DNA of 64,000 bases, taken from assembly GCA_000955795.1 (NCBI GenBank), contig JYOB01000010.1, positions 542,590 through 606,589 on the forward strand, in the 5' to 3' direction. Numbering within the stretch: the stretch's first letter is position 1; every line of letters starts with the position of its first letter. Below, one piece after another: positions 26,069-36,192 of this stretch. The DNA is from Burkholderiaceae bacterium 26. GTDB taxonomy: Bacteria; Pseudomonadota; Gammaproteobacteria; Burkholderiales; Burkholderiaceae. The notes below the pieces were generated by a model. That model was not told where the DNA came from. It was given only the letters and a program-made list of their open reading frames with translations, and made no database searches. The position numbers and the translations under genes are program-made.

Positions 26069-27442
26069 TTATTCGCCGGCTATCGTCATCTGTTCGATCA
26101 GAATCGAGCCAGTTTCCTTCGTACCACGCACGAGCGCATCGGCACCGATGGCGACGATCTGGCGGAACATCTCACCCAGGTTGCCGGCAATCGTGATTTC
26201 TTCCACCGGATACTGAATCACGCCATTCTCAACCCAGTAGCCTGACGCGCCGCGCGAGTAATCACCCGTCACGTAGTTCACGCCCTGACCCATCAGCTCG
26301 GTGACCAACAGGCCCGTGCCCATGCGGCGCAGCATGCCGGCAAAGTCATCCTCAGGCGTGGTCTTGTCGGAGAACAACGTCAGGTTGTGCGAGCCGCCGG
26401 CGTTGCCCGTGGTTTGCATGCCGAGCTTGCGCGCGGAATACGTCGACAGGAAGTAGCCCTCCACCACGCCGTTCTTCACCACATCGCGGCGCTGCGTGCG
26501 TACGCCTTCCTCGTCGAAAGGGGCGCTCCCCATGCCGTTGAGGACGTGCGGGTCTTCCGTGATCTGCACATGCGGCGCGAAAACTTCCTTGCCCAGCGTA
26601 TCGAGCAGGAACGTCGACTTGCGATACAACGCCCCGCCCGACACCGCCTGCACAAACGCCCCCAGCAAACCCGCCGCCAGCGGCGCCTCGAACAACACGG
26701 GGCACTTGCGCGTTGTCAGCCGGCGCGCGGACAAACGCGCCAGCGCACGTTCCGCCGCGTACTTGCCGATCGCTTCCGGTGCGGCCAGATCGTCCGGCGA
26801 GCGCTTGGATGAATACCAATCGTCGCGCTGCATATGCGCGCCCGAACCGGCGATCGGCGCGGCCGAAATGAAGTGACGCGAATACGGGTAGCCCGCCATG
26901 AAACCGCGCGACGTGGCCAACACAAAGTGCGAATGCTGCGCCGAGATGCTCGAGCCGTCGCTGTTGCGGATCTTCGGGCTTACGGCAAAGGCAGCGGCTT
27001 CAGCAGCGCGTGCGATCTCCACGGCGGCTTCCGCATCGATCATCCACGGGTGATAGAGCTGCAGGTCTTGCGGGTGCTTCTCCAGCAGTTCTTCTTCTGC
27101 CAAACCGGCGCAATCATCATCGGCAGTGAAGCGCGCAATGTTGTAGGCAGCCTCGACGGTGGACCGCAGTGCCGCCGGCGAAAAGTCCGACGTGCTGGCG
27201 TTGCCACGCTTCTTGCCGAGCATGACCGTCACGCCAACAATCTTGTCGCGGTTCTGCTCGATGGTCTCGATCTCGCCCTTGCGCACTGTGACCGACAGGC
27301 CTTGGCCTTCGGAGATTTCCGTTGCGGCATCGGAGGCGCCGAGTTCGCGTGCAATGCGGAGCACATCGGTGGCCATCTCCTCGAGCTGCTCGCGGCGGTA
27401 GGCAAACACAGGGGCGGTCTTGGAATCGGGCGTTTGAGACAT
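26069..27442 (-). CDS. pmbA: TldD/PmbA family metalloprotease subunit
   Basis: 457 residues from the ATG at 27442. An upstream TTG at 27448 in the same frame is less likely. The family sequence VVEGYFLSTYSARKLGMQTTGNAGG and the C-terminal YWVENGVIQYPVEEITIAGN are typical of PmbA (TldE). With TldD it forms a protease that matures microcin B17, CcdA and other peptides. TldD itself is not in the window. PmbA subunits lack the HExxxH metal site carried by TldD, and none is visible here, as expected. Confidence 0.93.
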   Translation of the reverse strand: MSQTPDSKTAPVFAYRREQLEEMATDVLRIARELGASDAATEISEGQGLSVTVRKGEIETIEQNRDKIVGVTVMLGKKRGNASTSDFSPAALRSTVEAAYNIARFTADDDCAGLAEEELLEKHPQDLQLYHPWMIDAEAAVEIARAAEAAAFAVSPKIRNSDGSSISAQHSHFVLATSRGFMAGYPYSRHFISAAPIAGSGAHMQRDDWYSSKRSPDDLAAPEAIGKYAAERALARLSARRLTTRKCPVLFEAPLAAGLLGAFVQAVSGGALYRKSTFLLDTLGKEVFAPHVQITEDPHVLNGMGSAPFDEEGVRTQRRDVVKNGVVEGYFLSTYSARKLGMQTTGNAGGSHNLTLFSDKTTPEDDFAGMLRRMGTGLLVTELMGQGVNYVTGDYSRGASGYWVENGVIQYPVEEITIAGNLGEMFRQIVAIGADALVRGTKETGSILIEQMTIAGE

Positions 27443-27522
27443 AGGCAATGGAGGGGAGAAACGGGTGCCGGGATTTTGCCAAAAGCGGGCAAGAACTGGC
27501 GAAAGCGCCCATCATAGCAAGA

Positions 27523-27528
27523 TACAAT
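27523..27528 (+). promoter_or_regulatory. Candidate -10 element of darP
   Basis: TACAAT ends 7 bp before the darP ATG at 27536, so transcription would start at about 27535 and the mRNA would be leaderless. No good -35 is seen, so it is tentative. Confidence 0.4.
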
Positions 27529-27535
27529 GCGCGCC

Positions 27536-28149
27536 ATGAGCCGAGCATCCCGACACAACCCCACGTATCTCCAACCCGTCGTGCGCACCGACATCGGTGA
27601 CGAGGACGATCCGGATACGCCCAAGAGCAAATCGCAGCGCAAGCGCGAGGTGAATGCCTTGCAAGACCTGGGCACCGCCCTGGAAGCGCTGCCCAAGGAC
27701 AAACTCGCCAAGGTGCCGCTGCCCGAAAAGCTGCTCGACGCCCTGCGCGAAGCCAAACGCACCACCGCCCATGAAGGCAAGCGCCGCCAGATGCAGTACA
27801 TCGGCAAGCTGATGCGCGCCCTGACCGACGAGGAAGTCGAAGCCATCCGCCGCGTCCTGGCCACCTTCGTTGGCGCTTCCAAGGCGGAAACCGCGCGTCT
27901 GCACGCCATCGAGCGTTGGCGCGACCGCCTGATCGCCAGCGACGACTCCGTTACCGAGTTCATTGCAGCGCACCCGGATTCCGACGTGCAGGCGCTGCGT
28001 ACGCTGGTGCGCAATGCGCGCAAGGAAGCACAGTTGGCCAAGCCGCCCAAGTCGTCGCGCGAGCTGTTCCAAATGGTCAAGCAGGCCCTGTCGGCCAACG
28101 ACCGCGACGAAGACGACGCCGATCAACCCGAAGCCGAAGACGACGAAGC

Positions 28150-28153
<4 letters not shown>
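27536..28153 (+). CDS. darP: Ribosome-associated protein, 50S assembly factor (DUF615)
   Basis: 205 residues. The [24 protein letters not shown]-terminal motif and the [13 protein letters not shown] motif define the YjgA/DarP family, which binds late 50S precursors near the peptidyl-transferase centre. The start at 27536 gives MSRASRHN. Its stop overlaps the mogA start (ATGA, 28150-28153). The acidic tail ([15 protein letters not shown]) is a local low-complexity extension. Confidence 0.92.
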
Positions 28154-28797
<644 letters not shown>

Positions 28798-28800
28798 CGC

Positions 28801-29457
28801 TTACGGGGCCACCGAAGACGCCAGCGCTTCAGCGTCCGGCGTTTGCGGCACGTCGCGGATGAAGTGCTCGCGGTAATAGCGCAGCTCTTCGATCGACTCG
28901 ATGATGTCTGCGAACGCCGTGTGCCGCTGGTGCTTCGTAAAGCCCTTGGCAATGGCCGGCTGCCAGCGCTTGCAGAGTTCCTTGAGCGTGGAGACGTCCA
29001 GGTTGCGGTAATGGAAGTACTCCTCGAGCTTGGGCATGTAGCGCGCCATGAAACGGCGGTCCTGGCAGATGGAGTTGCCGCACATCGGCGACTTGCTCTT
29101 CGGTACCCACTTCTTGAGGAACGCCAGCAATTCGGCTTCCGCTTCCGCTTCGGTCGTGGTCGACGCCTTGACCTTGTCAATCAGCCCCGAACGGCCGTGC
29201 GTTCCCTTGTTCCAGGCGTCCATGCCGTCGAGCAGCTCGTCGGACTGATGAATCACCAACACGGGGCCTTCAGCGAGGAGGTTCAACTCCGAATCCGTCA
29301 CCACCACGGCCACTTCGATGATGCGGTCGTTTTCGGGGCTCAGGCCGGTCATCTCCATGTCGAGCCAAACGAGGTTGTTATCGCTCTTGGCGGCAACGCG
29401 GTTGGCGGGCGAGGAGGATGCAACGGACGAAACAGGGGTACTCACTGGGGTGCTCAC
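28801..29457 (-). CDS. orn: Oligoribonuclease
   Basis: 218 residues if read from the GTG at 29457, or 214 from a second GTG at 29445. There is no upstream ATG in frame. The DEDD exonuclease residues lie in [12 protein letters not shown] (Asp, Glu), in the middle [28 protein letters not shown] region, and in [18 protein letters not shown] (His, Asp). It degrades two- to five-base RNA to mononucleotides, finishing RNA decay and c-di-GMP (pGpG) breakdown. The first 25 residues before NLVWLD are longer than in E. coli and probably unstructured. Confidence 0.94.
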   Translation of the reverse strand: MSTPVSTPVSSVASSSPANRVAAKSDNNLVWLDMEMTGLSPENDRIIEVAVVVTDSELNLLAEGPVLVIHQSDELLDGMDAWNKGTHGRSGLIDKVKASTTTEAEAEAELLAFLKKWVPKSKSPMCGNSICQDRRFMARYMPKLEEYFHYRNLDVSTLKELCKRWQPAIAKGFTKHQRHTAFADIIESIEELRYYREHFIRDVPQTPDAEALASSVAP

Positions 29458-29486
29458 TCAAGGGCCTTGAGAAAATGACTGAAGGC

Positions 29487-29492
29487 TATAAT
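29487..29492 (+). promoter_or_regulatory. -10 element for the M48 protease gene
   Basis: A perfect TATAAT 29 bp before the ATG at 29522. A weak -35 (GCCTTG, 29464-29469) lies 17 bp upstream. The region is shared with the divergent orn gene. Confidence 0.5.
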
Positions 29493-29521
29493 TTTCGCAT
29501 ATCTGATAGGTGCTTCCCCAC

Positions 29522-30781
29522 ATGCCCGCCTTTACCGCTGTATTCCTGATCGCCCTTGTATTGATGTCCACCGCGCGCCTGTGGCTGGCCGCGCGGCAAG
29601 TCCGTCACGTGGCGCGTCACCGTGATGCCGTGCCTGCGCAGTTCGCCGAGTCGATCACGCTGGACATGCACCGCAAGGCCGCGGACTACACCATCGCCCG
29701 CACCCGTCTGGCGATGCTGGAAGTGCCGGTTCAAGCCGCCCTGCTGATCGCGCTGACGCTGCTCGGCGGACTGAACTGGGTCAACCAGGCATGGCTGGGC
29801 GTGTTTGGCCCCGGTTATGCGTATGGCGTGGCGCTGATCGCATCAGTCATCGCGATCAGCAGCGTGATCGAGCTGCCGTTTTCGCTGTACGGGCAGTTCG
29901 TCGTCGAAGAACGATTCGGCTTCAACCGGATGACGTTCAAGCTGTGGCTGGCCGACAACCTCAAGGGCTTGGCCATCGGCACCGTGCTGGGTCTGCCGCT
30001 GCTGCTGGCGGTGCTCTGGCTGATGGACAAGATGGGCGCGTACTGGTGGCTATACACCTGGATCGTGTGGATGGCGTTCATGCTGTTTGTTCAGGCGATC
30101 TACCCGAACGTCATCGCGCCGCTCTACAACAAGTTCACCCCGCTGCAGGACGAGGAAATGCGCTCGCGCATCGAGAGCCTGCTCCAGCGCTGCGGCTTCG
30201 CCAGCAAGGGCTTGTTCGTGATGGACGGCAGCCGCCGCAGCGCCCACGGCAATGCCTACTTCAGCGGCTTTGGAGCAACCAAGCGCATCGTCTTCTTCGA
30301 CACGCTGCTTGCCCGCTTGAACCCGTCCGAAATGGAAGCCGTGCTCGCGCACGAGCTAGGCCATTTCAAGCGCCACCACATCACCAAGCGCATCGCCGTG
30401 ACGTTCGTGCTGAGCCTCGGTGCGCTGGCGCTGCTCGGCTGGCTTATGACGCGCACATGGTTCTACCTGGGTCTTGGCGTCGCACCCAACCTGTTCTCCG
30501 ACAACCACGCGCTGGCGCTGATGCTGTTTTTCCTGGTGCTGCCAGTGTTCACGTTCTTCGTCTCGCCGCTGGCGAGCCTGTCGTCGCGCAAGGACGAATA
30601 CGAAGCGGATGCCTTCGCCGCCGAGCACGCCGACGCCAATCAACTTGTCTCGGCGCTGGTCAAGCTGTTCCAGGACAACGCATCGACGCTCACCCCGGAC
30701 CCGGTCTACTCAACGTTCTACTATTCGCACCCGACTGCATCGCAGCGCGTGGAGCGCCTTGTGCAGGCTCGCACGGCATGA
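29522..30781 (+). CDS. M48 family Ste24-type zinc endopeptidase, membrane bound
   Basis: 419 residues. The zinc site HELGH is in [15 protein letters not shown], with the third ligand Glu in [13 protein letters not shown]. There are about seven hydrophobic segments, which is more than HtpX and like the CAAX protease Ste24. The N-terminal DUF-like region [20 protein letters not shown] is typical of bacterial Ste24 homologues. It probably degrades misfolded membrane proteins. A GTG start at 29510 is possible but the ATG is preferred. The stop overlaps the rsgA start (ATGA). Confidence 0.9.
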   Translation: MPAFTAVFLIALVLMSTARLWLAARQVRHVARHRDAVPAQFAESITLDMHRKAADYTIARTRLAMLEVPVQAALLIALTLLGGLNWVNQAWLGVFGPGYAYGVALIASVIAISSVIELPFSLYGQFVVEERFGFNRMTFKLWLADNLKGLAIGTVLGLPLLLAVLWLMDKMGAYWWLYTWIVWMAFMLFVQAIYPNVIAPLYNKFTPLQDEEMRSRIESLLQRCGFASKGLFVMDGSRRSAHGNAYFSGFGATKRIVFFDTLLARLNPSEMEAVLAHELGHFKRHHITKRIAVTFVLSLGALALLGWLMTRTWFYLGLGVAPNLFSDNHALALMLFFLVLPVFTFFVSPLASLSSRKDEYEADAFAAEHADANQLVSALVKLFQDNASTLTPDPVYSTFYYSHPTASQRVERLVQARTA

Positions 30782-31725
30782 CGCGCGGCAAACCGGGCCG
30801 CGCCCATAAGCAGGCAGCCACCGGCGAACACGGGCTTGTCATCGCCGCGCACGGGCGCCATTACTTGGTAGAACGCGAGGGCGGCGGCTTCCTGCAATGC
30901 TTCCCGCGCGGCAAGCGCAGCGAATGCGCTGTCGGCGATCGGGTGGTCTATGAAGCCACCGCCGTCGACCAGGGCGTCGTCGTGCGCGTGGACGAGCGCC
31001 GCAACCTGCTCCACCGCTCCGACCAGTTCAAATCGAAGGTGCTGGCAGCGAACCTGGATCAGATCATCATCATGCTCGGCACCGAGCCGAGCTTTTCGGA
31101 AGATCTGCTTGGCCGCGCGCTTGTCGCGGCAGAATCCCTCGGCCTCACCCCACTGATCCTGCTCAACAAGATCGACCTGACCGCGCGGTTGGAGACGGCT
31201 CGCTCACGCCTGGCCCTCTACCGAGAGCTGGGTTACACGATCGTGGAATTGACCGTCCATGGCGCGCCGGACGCCGCGCACGCCGCGCTCGAACCGCACG
31301 TGGCTGCGCGCGCTTCGATCCTGATCGGACAATCGGGCATGGGCAAATCATCGCTGCTGAACCTGCTGATTCCGGGCGTGGACGCGCAAACGCGCGAGAT
31401 CTCCGAGAAGCTGGATTCCGGCAAGCATACGACCACGTTCACGCGGCTCTATCACCTACCCGCTGAATGGGGCCAGGGCGGCGTGCTGATCGACTCGCCG
31501 GGCTTCCAGGAATTCGGCCTGCATCACCTGAGCGAAGGCATGTTGGAACGCGCCTTTCCCGAATTCCGCCCCCGCCTAACCGAGTGCCGCTTTTATAACT
31601 GCCGGCACCTGCAAGAACCTGGCTGTGGCATTCTGGGTGCGATGGCCGAAGGCAAGATCGATCCACGGCGGCACCAGCTTTATGCGCAACTGCTGCACGA
31701 ATCGGAGCAACAGAAGCCTTGGTAG
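30778..31725 (+). CDS. rsgA: Small-subunit ribosome biogenesis GTPase
   Basis: 315 residues. The circularly permuted GTPase order is clear: an N-terminal OB fold, then G4 (LLNKIDL), G1 ([10 protein letters not shown]) and G3 (DSPGFQEFG), with a C-terminal zinc motif [14 protein letters not shown]. It releases RbfA and checks the decoding site late in 30S assembly. Translation is coupled to the M48 protease gene by a 4-bp overlap. Confidence 0.96.
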   Translation: MTRGKPGRAHKQAATGEHGLVIAAHGRHYLVEREGGGFLQCFPRGKRSECAVGDRVVYEATAVDQGVVVRVDERRNLLHRSDQFKSKVLAANLDQIIIMLGTEPSFSEDLLGRALVAAESLGLTPLILLNKIDLTARLETARSRLALYRELGYTIVELTVHGAPDAAHAALEPHVAARASILIGQSGMGKSSLLNLLIPGVDAQTREISEKLDSGKHTTTFTRLYHLPAEWGQGGVLIDSPGFQEFGLHHLSEGMLERAFPEFRPRLTECRFYNCRHLQEPGCGILGAMAEGKIDPRRHQLYAQLLHESEQQKPW

Positions 31726-31754
31726 CGGCTTCGTAACACGTTCGGGGGGCTGGG

Positions 31755-32069
31755 ATGAAGTTGCTGATCAGCAGTTCATCGCTCGGCATGGCGGCACACT
31801 GGCAGAACGTGCTGTCTGCAGCCGGCATCCGCACCGAGCTGCGCAACATTTACCTGAGCAGCGTAGCGGGTGATGTTCCGCCGCAGGACTGCGCAGCGCA
31901 AGTCTGGCTCGTGAACCCCTCGCAGGAAGCGCAGGCTCAAGCGCTGCTCGATCAAGCGCAGCATCCGCCCACCGGGCCGGCATGGCGTTGCGTGCATTGC
32001 GGAGAGAGTCACGAGCCGCAGTTCGCCCAATGCTGGCGCTGCGGCAAAGACCGCGAGGATGCGGCCTGA
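31755..32069 (+). CDS. DUF2007-like protein with C-terminal zinc ribbon
   Basis: 104 residues. The first 70 residues resemble DUF2007 'signal-transducing' ferredoxin-like folds (MKLLISSSSLGMAAHWQNVL, LVNPSQEAQAQALLDQA). The last 30 contain CVHCGES and CWRCGK, two CxxC knuckles that should bind zinc. GGGGGGCTGGG precedes the ATG. It lies 29 bp after rsgA in the same direction. The function is unknown. Zinc-ribbon versions are seen in other betaproteobacteria. Confidence 0.75.
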   Translation: MKLLISSSSLGMAAHWQNVLSAAGIRTELRNIYLSSVAGDVPPQDCAAQVWLVNPSQEAQAQALLDQAQHPPTGPAWRCVHCGESHEPQFAQCWRCGKDREDAA

Positions 32070-32101
32070 TTGATCGTTCAGCGGCTAGGCGTCGTGCCGC
32101 A

Positions 32102-33043
32102 TCAGCCCAGCCACACGGCAATCGACAGCATCGCCAGCAGCAGCATCCACAGCACCACCGCGCGCCACACCAGCCCCACAGCTGACTGCAGCGTGCGGAC
32201 ATTCGGCTCCTGCCCCACTTCCATCGGATAGGCGCCGTCTTCGTCGGCAATGCTGTCGACCGAATCGCGTTGCGCAATGGGCGTACCCAGGCGCACTCCG
32301 AGTGCGCCGCCCCCGGCCGCCAGCAGGATGCCATTCACTTCGTCGTTCCACTTGGCAGCGCGGTTGCGCCACGCGTACACGGCATCTTCAAAGTTACCCA
32401 CGATGGAGAAGCCAATCGCAGTCAGGCGCGCGGGGATGTAGTCGATGACGAAAAATGCCTGACGGGCGAATAGGCCCAGCGCGGGGCTGCGCTCCGTCGA
32501 CGTGTCGCTCCAGTGGCGAGCGAGGTATTCAGCGCCGCGGTACAGCACAACGCCCGCCGGCCCGATCGGCACCAGGAACCAGAAGAACACGCCAAACACG
32601 TGACGATGCGCCGCCACGATCGCGCATTCGAGCGTGTGGCGGACGATCTCGTTGACAGGCATGTCGGTCGTGTCCTGCCCCGACCATTCGTTGAGCAGCA
32701 GGCGCGCAGTGACAACGTCATCGCTGCGCAGCGCCTCGTGGATATCGGTGAAGTAGTGGCTGAACTGGCGGAAGCCAAGCGTCAGGTAGACCATCAGCAC
32801 GTTCCACAGGAACGCCAGCCCAAGGCTGATCGACGACAGGAGGTAGTGCACCAGCGCCACGACTACCACGGCCGGCAGCGTAACCACGCACCAAGCGAGC
32901 ACGGCATCGCGACGATGGCCCGTGTCGAACCATTCTTCTGCCCGCGCGGCCAGTGCGCGTACGACGTCGTAGATCGGGTTGTCCCGGCTGAGCGCACGGA
33001 ACTGTTCAAGAATCAGCGCGCAGAGTACGGAGAAAAAAGTCAT
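32102..33043 (-). CDS. CobD/CbiB family membrane protein
   Basis: 313 residues from the ATG at 33043 (MTFFSVLCALILEQF). Openings further upstream give no better start. There are several hydrophobic segments with the family motif RHTLECAIVAAHRHVFGVFFWFL and the closing GLFARQAFFVIDYIPARLTAIGFSIVGNFEDA, as in CobD (adenosylcobinamide phosphate synthase) and AmpE-type relatives. No other cobalamin gene is near, so the cobalamin role is uncertain. It follows the CoA pyrophosphatase gene on the same strand. Confidence 0.8.
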   Translation of the reverse strand: MTFFSVLCALILEQFRALSRDNPIYDVVRALAARAEEWFDTGHRRDAVLAWCVVTLPAVVVVALVHYLLSSISLGLAFLWNVLMVYLTLGFRQFSHYFTDIHEALRSDDVVTARLLLNEWSGQDTTDMPVNEIVRHTLECAIVAAHRHVFGVFFWFLVPIGPAGVVLYRGAEYLARHWSDTSTERSPALGLFARQAFFVIDYIPARLTAIGFSIVGNFEDAVYAWRNRAAKWNDEVNGILLAAGGGALGVRLGTPIAQRDSVDSIADEDGAYPMEVGQEPNVRTLQSAVGLVWRAVVLWMLLLAMLSIAVWLG

Positions 33044-33151
33044 TGGAAGGGCGTTGCGAAGGCGTGGATCACGCCGTGGAGGCGATGTGCAAGACGATAG
33101 CACACAGCGTGCGCGCAACAGCGCACCTTGGGGCTCATATTCGCGCCAACG

Positions 33152-33847
33152 CTACGCTGCCAGCAGGTGATACAGGTTGCGCAGCATGCCCGCCGTCGCG
33201 CCCCAGATGAAGTGATAACCAGCGTCTGGCGCTTGGTCAGATCGCCGATACGGCATCGCGTAGAAACGACGCACACGGTCTTCCCAACGCAGCTCGCGCA
33301 CTTCGTGGTTGGCTGGGTCCATCAAGAAGGCCAGCGGCACTTCAAACACCTCGGCCACTTCGCTGGGGTCGGGTTGAAGCGTGAAATCGGGCGCCAGCAG
33401 TCCGACAATCGGACTCACGTGGAAACCCGTCCCGGTGATGTAGTCAGGAAGGCGACCGATCACCTCAATGTGATTCGCACTGATGCCGACCTCTTCCATC
33501 GTCTCGCGCAGCGCCGTGTCGACCATGTCGAGGTCGAAATCTTCCCGCCCGCCGCCCGGAAAGCTGACCTGGCCGGCATGTTGACTAAGCGACGCATTGC
33601 GTTGCGTCAGCAGCACCGTCAGACCCACCTCGCGCTGCACCAGCGGCACCAACACCGCCGCCTCGCGCAACTTGAGCGAAGCATCGATCAGGCGGGATTC
33701 ATCCGTCTGCTCCGGCTGCCAGTCGGGCGGCATCTGCAGCCGTGCGCGTACGAACTCGGCGGTCAACCGCGCGACCTCGAGCGCCGGCAACGATGCCTCG
33801 GTCGGCACCACCGGCAACTGCTCAGGATCGAACAAGGGACGGCGCAT
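33152..33847 (-). CDS. CoA pyrophosphatase (NUDIX hydrolase, UPF0035 type)
   Basis: 231 residues. The NUDIX box starts GGGREDFDLDMVDTALRE and runs on into EEVGI, preceded by LLTQRNASLSQHAGQVSFPGG, the UPF0035 hallmark for CoA or acyl-CoA hydrolysis to 4'-phosphopantetheine. It is about 60 residues longer at the N-terminus than the shortest members. The start at 33847 gives MRRPLFDPEQLP. Confidence 0.87.
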   Translation of the reverse strand: MRRPLFDPEQLPVVPTEASLPALEVARLTAEFVRARLQMPPDWQPEQTDESRLIDASLKLREAAVLVPLVQREVGLTVLLTQRNASLSQHAGQVSFPGGGREDFDLDMVDTALRETMEEVGISANHIEVIGRLPDYITGTGFHVSPIVGLLAPDFTLQPDPSEVAEVFEVPLAFLMDPANHEVRELRWEDRVRRFYAMPYRRSDQAPDAGYHFIWGATAGMLRNLYHLLAA

Positions 33848-33910
33848 CGGATCGGAATGAATAGTGATGGGCTAAAAATACATATGCGGTCAATCTTCCG
33901 CCGCAAAAGA

Positions 33911-33936
33911 GAAAAAAGGCACCCGAAGGTGCCTTT
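33911..33936 (-). terminator. Terminator of the rpsP-rimM-trmD-rplS operon
   Basis: The 10-bp stem AAAAGGCACC (33913-33922) / GGTGCCTTTT (33927-33936) has the loop CGAA, with TTTTTTC following on the minus strand. It is 17 bp beyond the rplS stop. Confidence 0.9.
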
Positions 33937-33952
33937 TCGCAACGCGCGCAGA

Positions 33953-34339
33953 TTACTCCGCTACGGCTTCCTTGCGCTTGAAGGTCAGCTTCTCCTTGAT
34001 GCGTGCCGACTTGCCCGAGCGTTGGCGCAGGTAGTACAGCTTCGCACGGCGCACATCACCGCGACGCTTCACTTCGATGCTAGCCAGCAGCGGCGAGTAC
34101 AGCTGAAACGTACGCTCCACGCCTTCGCCCGAAGAGATCTTGCGAACGATGAACGACGAATTCAGGCCACGATTGCGCTTGGCAATCACGACGCCTTCAT
34201 ACGCCTGCACACGCTTGCGGGTGCCTTCAACGACGTTCACGTTGACGATCACGGTGTCACCAGGGGCGAACGGGGGGATCGTCTTGTTGGCCGTCAGGCG
34301 CTTGATTTCTTCCTGCTCGATTTGCTCGATGATATTCAT
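33953..34339 (-). CDS. rplS: 50S ribosomal protein L19
   Basis: 128 residues. [50 protein letters not shown] (in part) and the C-terminal [19 protein letters not shown] are L19 signatures. It sits at the 30S-50S interface. AGGAGAAAAAG precedes the ATG. It is the last gene of the operon, before the terminator at 33911. Confidence 0.98.
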   Translation of the reverse strand: MNIIEQIEQEEIKRLTANKTIPPFAPGDTVIVNVNVVEGTRKRVQAYEGVVIAKRNRGLNSSFIVRKISSGEGVERTFQLYSPLLASIEVKRRGDVRRAKLYYLRQRSGKSARIKEKLTFKRKEAVAE

Positions 34340-34412
34340 CTTTTTCTCCTAGACCATCATGCCGGCGTTTTGCCTGATCGGTTGACCGCGGCCCCGGTAG
34401 AGGATGGGAACT

Positions 34413-35201
34413 TCATTTGGTCGAACCTTCCGGTGTGGAAGCCTCTGACCCCTTTGCCGTTATCGCCGCGGCAGCGAGGAAGACCTCATCGCTGCGGGAC
34501 AACAAACCCTGCTTGCGCGCTGCCTCGATCAGATCGGGCCGCTTGCGCATCGTATTCAACAGCGCCTGCTGGCGGCGCCACTTCTCGATCTCGGCGTGGT
34601 GACCACCCAGCAGCACATCGGGCACACGCACACCTTCATATTCTTCCGGCCGCGTGTAGTGCGGGCAGTCGAGTAAACCGTTGACGAAGCTGTCTTGCAC
34701 CGCCGACTGCGCATCGCCCAGCACGCCGGGCAACTGCCGCACTACGGCGTCGATGATCGCCATCGCTGCAATCTCTCCGCCGGAGAGGACGAAATCGCCA
34801 AGGCTGATTTCTTCATCTACGCGACGGTCGACCAGTCGTTGATCGATCGCTTCATAGCGTCCGCACAGCAACGTGAGCGCCGGCAGTTGCGCCAGCTCCA
34901 TCACCCGCTTGTGCGTAAGCGGCTTGCCTTGCGGCGACAGCAACACCACATGCGAAGCCGCCGGCGCTTGCGCTTCATGAATCGCGTCCAGCGCGGCTTC
35001 CAGCGGCTTGGCCAACATCACCATGCCTGGACCACCGCCGTAAGGGCGATCGTCCACAGTGCGGTAGTTGTCCGTCGTGAAATCGCGCGGGTTCCAGGTG
35101 CGCAACGTGTACACCTGCTGCTTGGCTGCACGGCTGGTGATCCCCCAGTCAGTGAGCGCCCGGAACATGTCCGGAAACAGCGAGACGACGTCGAACTGCA
35201 T
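34413..35201 (-). CDS. trmD: tRNA (guanine-37-N1)-methyltransferase
   Basis: 262 residues from the ATG at 35201, preceded by GGAGAATTCGGCG. An ATG seven codons earlier (35222) overlaps the end of rimM and is less likely. SPOUT-family knot motifs are [16 protein letters not shown] and [15 protein letters not shown], and the N-terminus [13 protein letters not shown] is typical. It methylates G37 next to the anticodon to prevent +1 frameshifts. It has a tail of about 25 residues beyond the E. coli protein. Confidence 0.97.
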   Translation of the reverse strand: MQFDVVSLFPDMFRALTDWGITSRAAKQQVYTLRTWNPRDFTTDNYRTVDDRPYGGGPGMVMLAKPLEAALDAIHEAQAPAASHVVLLSPQGKPLTHKRVMELAQLPALTLLCGRYEAIDQRLVDRRVDEEISLGDFVLSGGEIAAMAIIDAVVRQLPGVLGDAQSAVQDSFVNGLLDCPHYTRPEEYEGVRVPDVLLGGHHAEIEKWRRQQALLNTMRKRPDLIEAARKQGLLSRSDEVFLAAAAITAKGSEASTPEGSTK

Positions 35202-35224
35202 CGCCGAATTCTCCGGCCGCATGT

Positions 35225-35866
35225 TCAGTAATCCAGACCCCAGTCGACGACGATGCGCTTGCCCGCGACATCCACCGACTTCACGTAAACCTCGACAAAC
35301 GGCACGAGCCGCTCAACCTCGCCCTCACCGACGATACGCAGGACTTGATGCGCACCGTTGTCGATCAGGCCGCCCACCGTGCCAAGCGTTTCCTGTTGCT
35401 CGTTGACGACCGTGGCGCCGATCAGATCGACCCAGTAGAACTCGTCATCGTCCGGCTCGGGAAAATCGGCCCGGCTGACCCACACGGCATAGCCGCGCAG
35501 TGCCTCGGCGACATTGCGATCGGGCGCGGCAGGCGAACCCGCCACCACCGTGCCGCTATGCTCACGCGACGTGCCGACGGGAAACACCCGCCAGTCTGCC
35601 GACGTTGCCAGTGCCCCAGCAGCCGGCTTGAGCCACCAGGTGCGAGCATTCAGCAGCGCATCGGCATCGCCGTGCAACTGGACCTTGATCCAACCGCGAA
35701 TACCGTAGGCTCCACCGACATAACCCACCTCGACGAGATCGTCGGGAAGCGCCGGGTTGGAGCCCGCGCCCGGGCGCATGGCTTGGAGCCGTTCGGCAAC
35801 CTTTTGCGAGGTTGCCTGCGTTGCAGCAGCCACAGGACCGGGCCGTGTCGATGCGGCGCGCGTCAC
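35225..35866 (-). CDS. rimM: 16S rRNA processing protein
   Basis: 213 residues from a GTG at 35866, or 184 from an ATG at 35779. Neither has a good ribosome binding site, so the N-terminus is uncertain. The conserved core is [37 protein letters not shown] and the C-terminal [21 protein letters not shown]. It binds S19 in 30S head maturation. The Ala/Thr-rich first 35 residues look disordered. Confidence 0.93.
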   Translation of the reverse strand: MTRAASTRPGPVAAATQATSQKVAERLQAMRPGAGSNPALPDDLVEVGYVGGAYGIRGWIKVQLHGDADALLNARTWWLKPAAGALATSADWRVFPVGTSREHSGTVVAGSPAAPDRNVAEALRGYAVWVSRADFPEPDDDEFYWVDLIGATVVNEQQETLGTVGGLIDNGAHQVLRIVGEGEVERLVPFVEVYVKSVDVAGKRIVVDWGLDY

Positions 35867-35912
35867 AGCAGGAAGTGCTCGGACGGCACCGTCGATCGAC
35901 GCATGCTAAAAC

Positions 35913-36167
35913 TTAGGCAGCGGCTTTCTTGCCGTTTTGCTTCACCAGACGGGCAACCGTCGGCGACAGTTGTGCGCCCACGCCTTCCCAATAGGTCAGG
36001 CGGTCTTGCACGATGCGCAGACCTTCTTCGCCTTCACCGGCGAGCGGGTTGTAGAAACCGACGCGCTCGATGAAACGGCCATCACGGCGGTTACGCGAGT
36101 CGGTCGCAACGATATTGAAGAACGGGCGCTTCTTGGAGCCACCGCGGGCCAGACGGATCACGACCAT
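35913..36167 (-). CDS. rpsP: 30S ribosomal protein S16
   Basis: 84 residues from the ATG at 36167, with AAGGAATAGATCC just upstream. [33 protein letters not shown] and [15 protein letters not shown] are canonical. It is the first gene of the operon. The opening that continues to 36458 crosses the promoter and is rejected. Confidence 0.98.
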   Translation of the reverse strand: MVVIRLARGGSKKRPFFNIVATDSRNRRDGRFIERVGFYNPLAGEGEEGLRIVQDRLTYWEGVGAQLSPTVARLVKQNGKKAAA

Positions 36168-36192
36168 GGATCTATTCCTTGAAAAACTGGGT

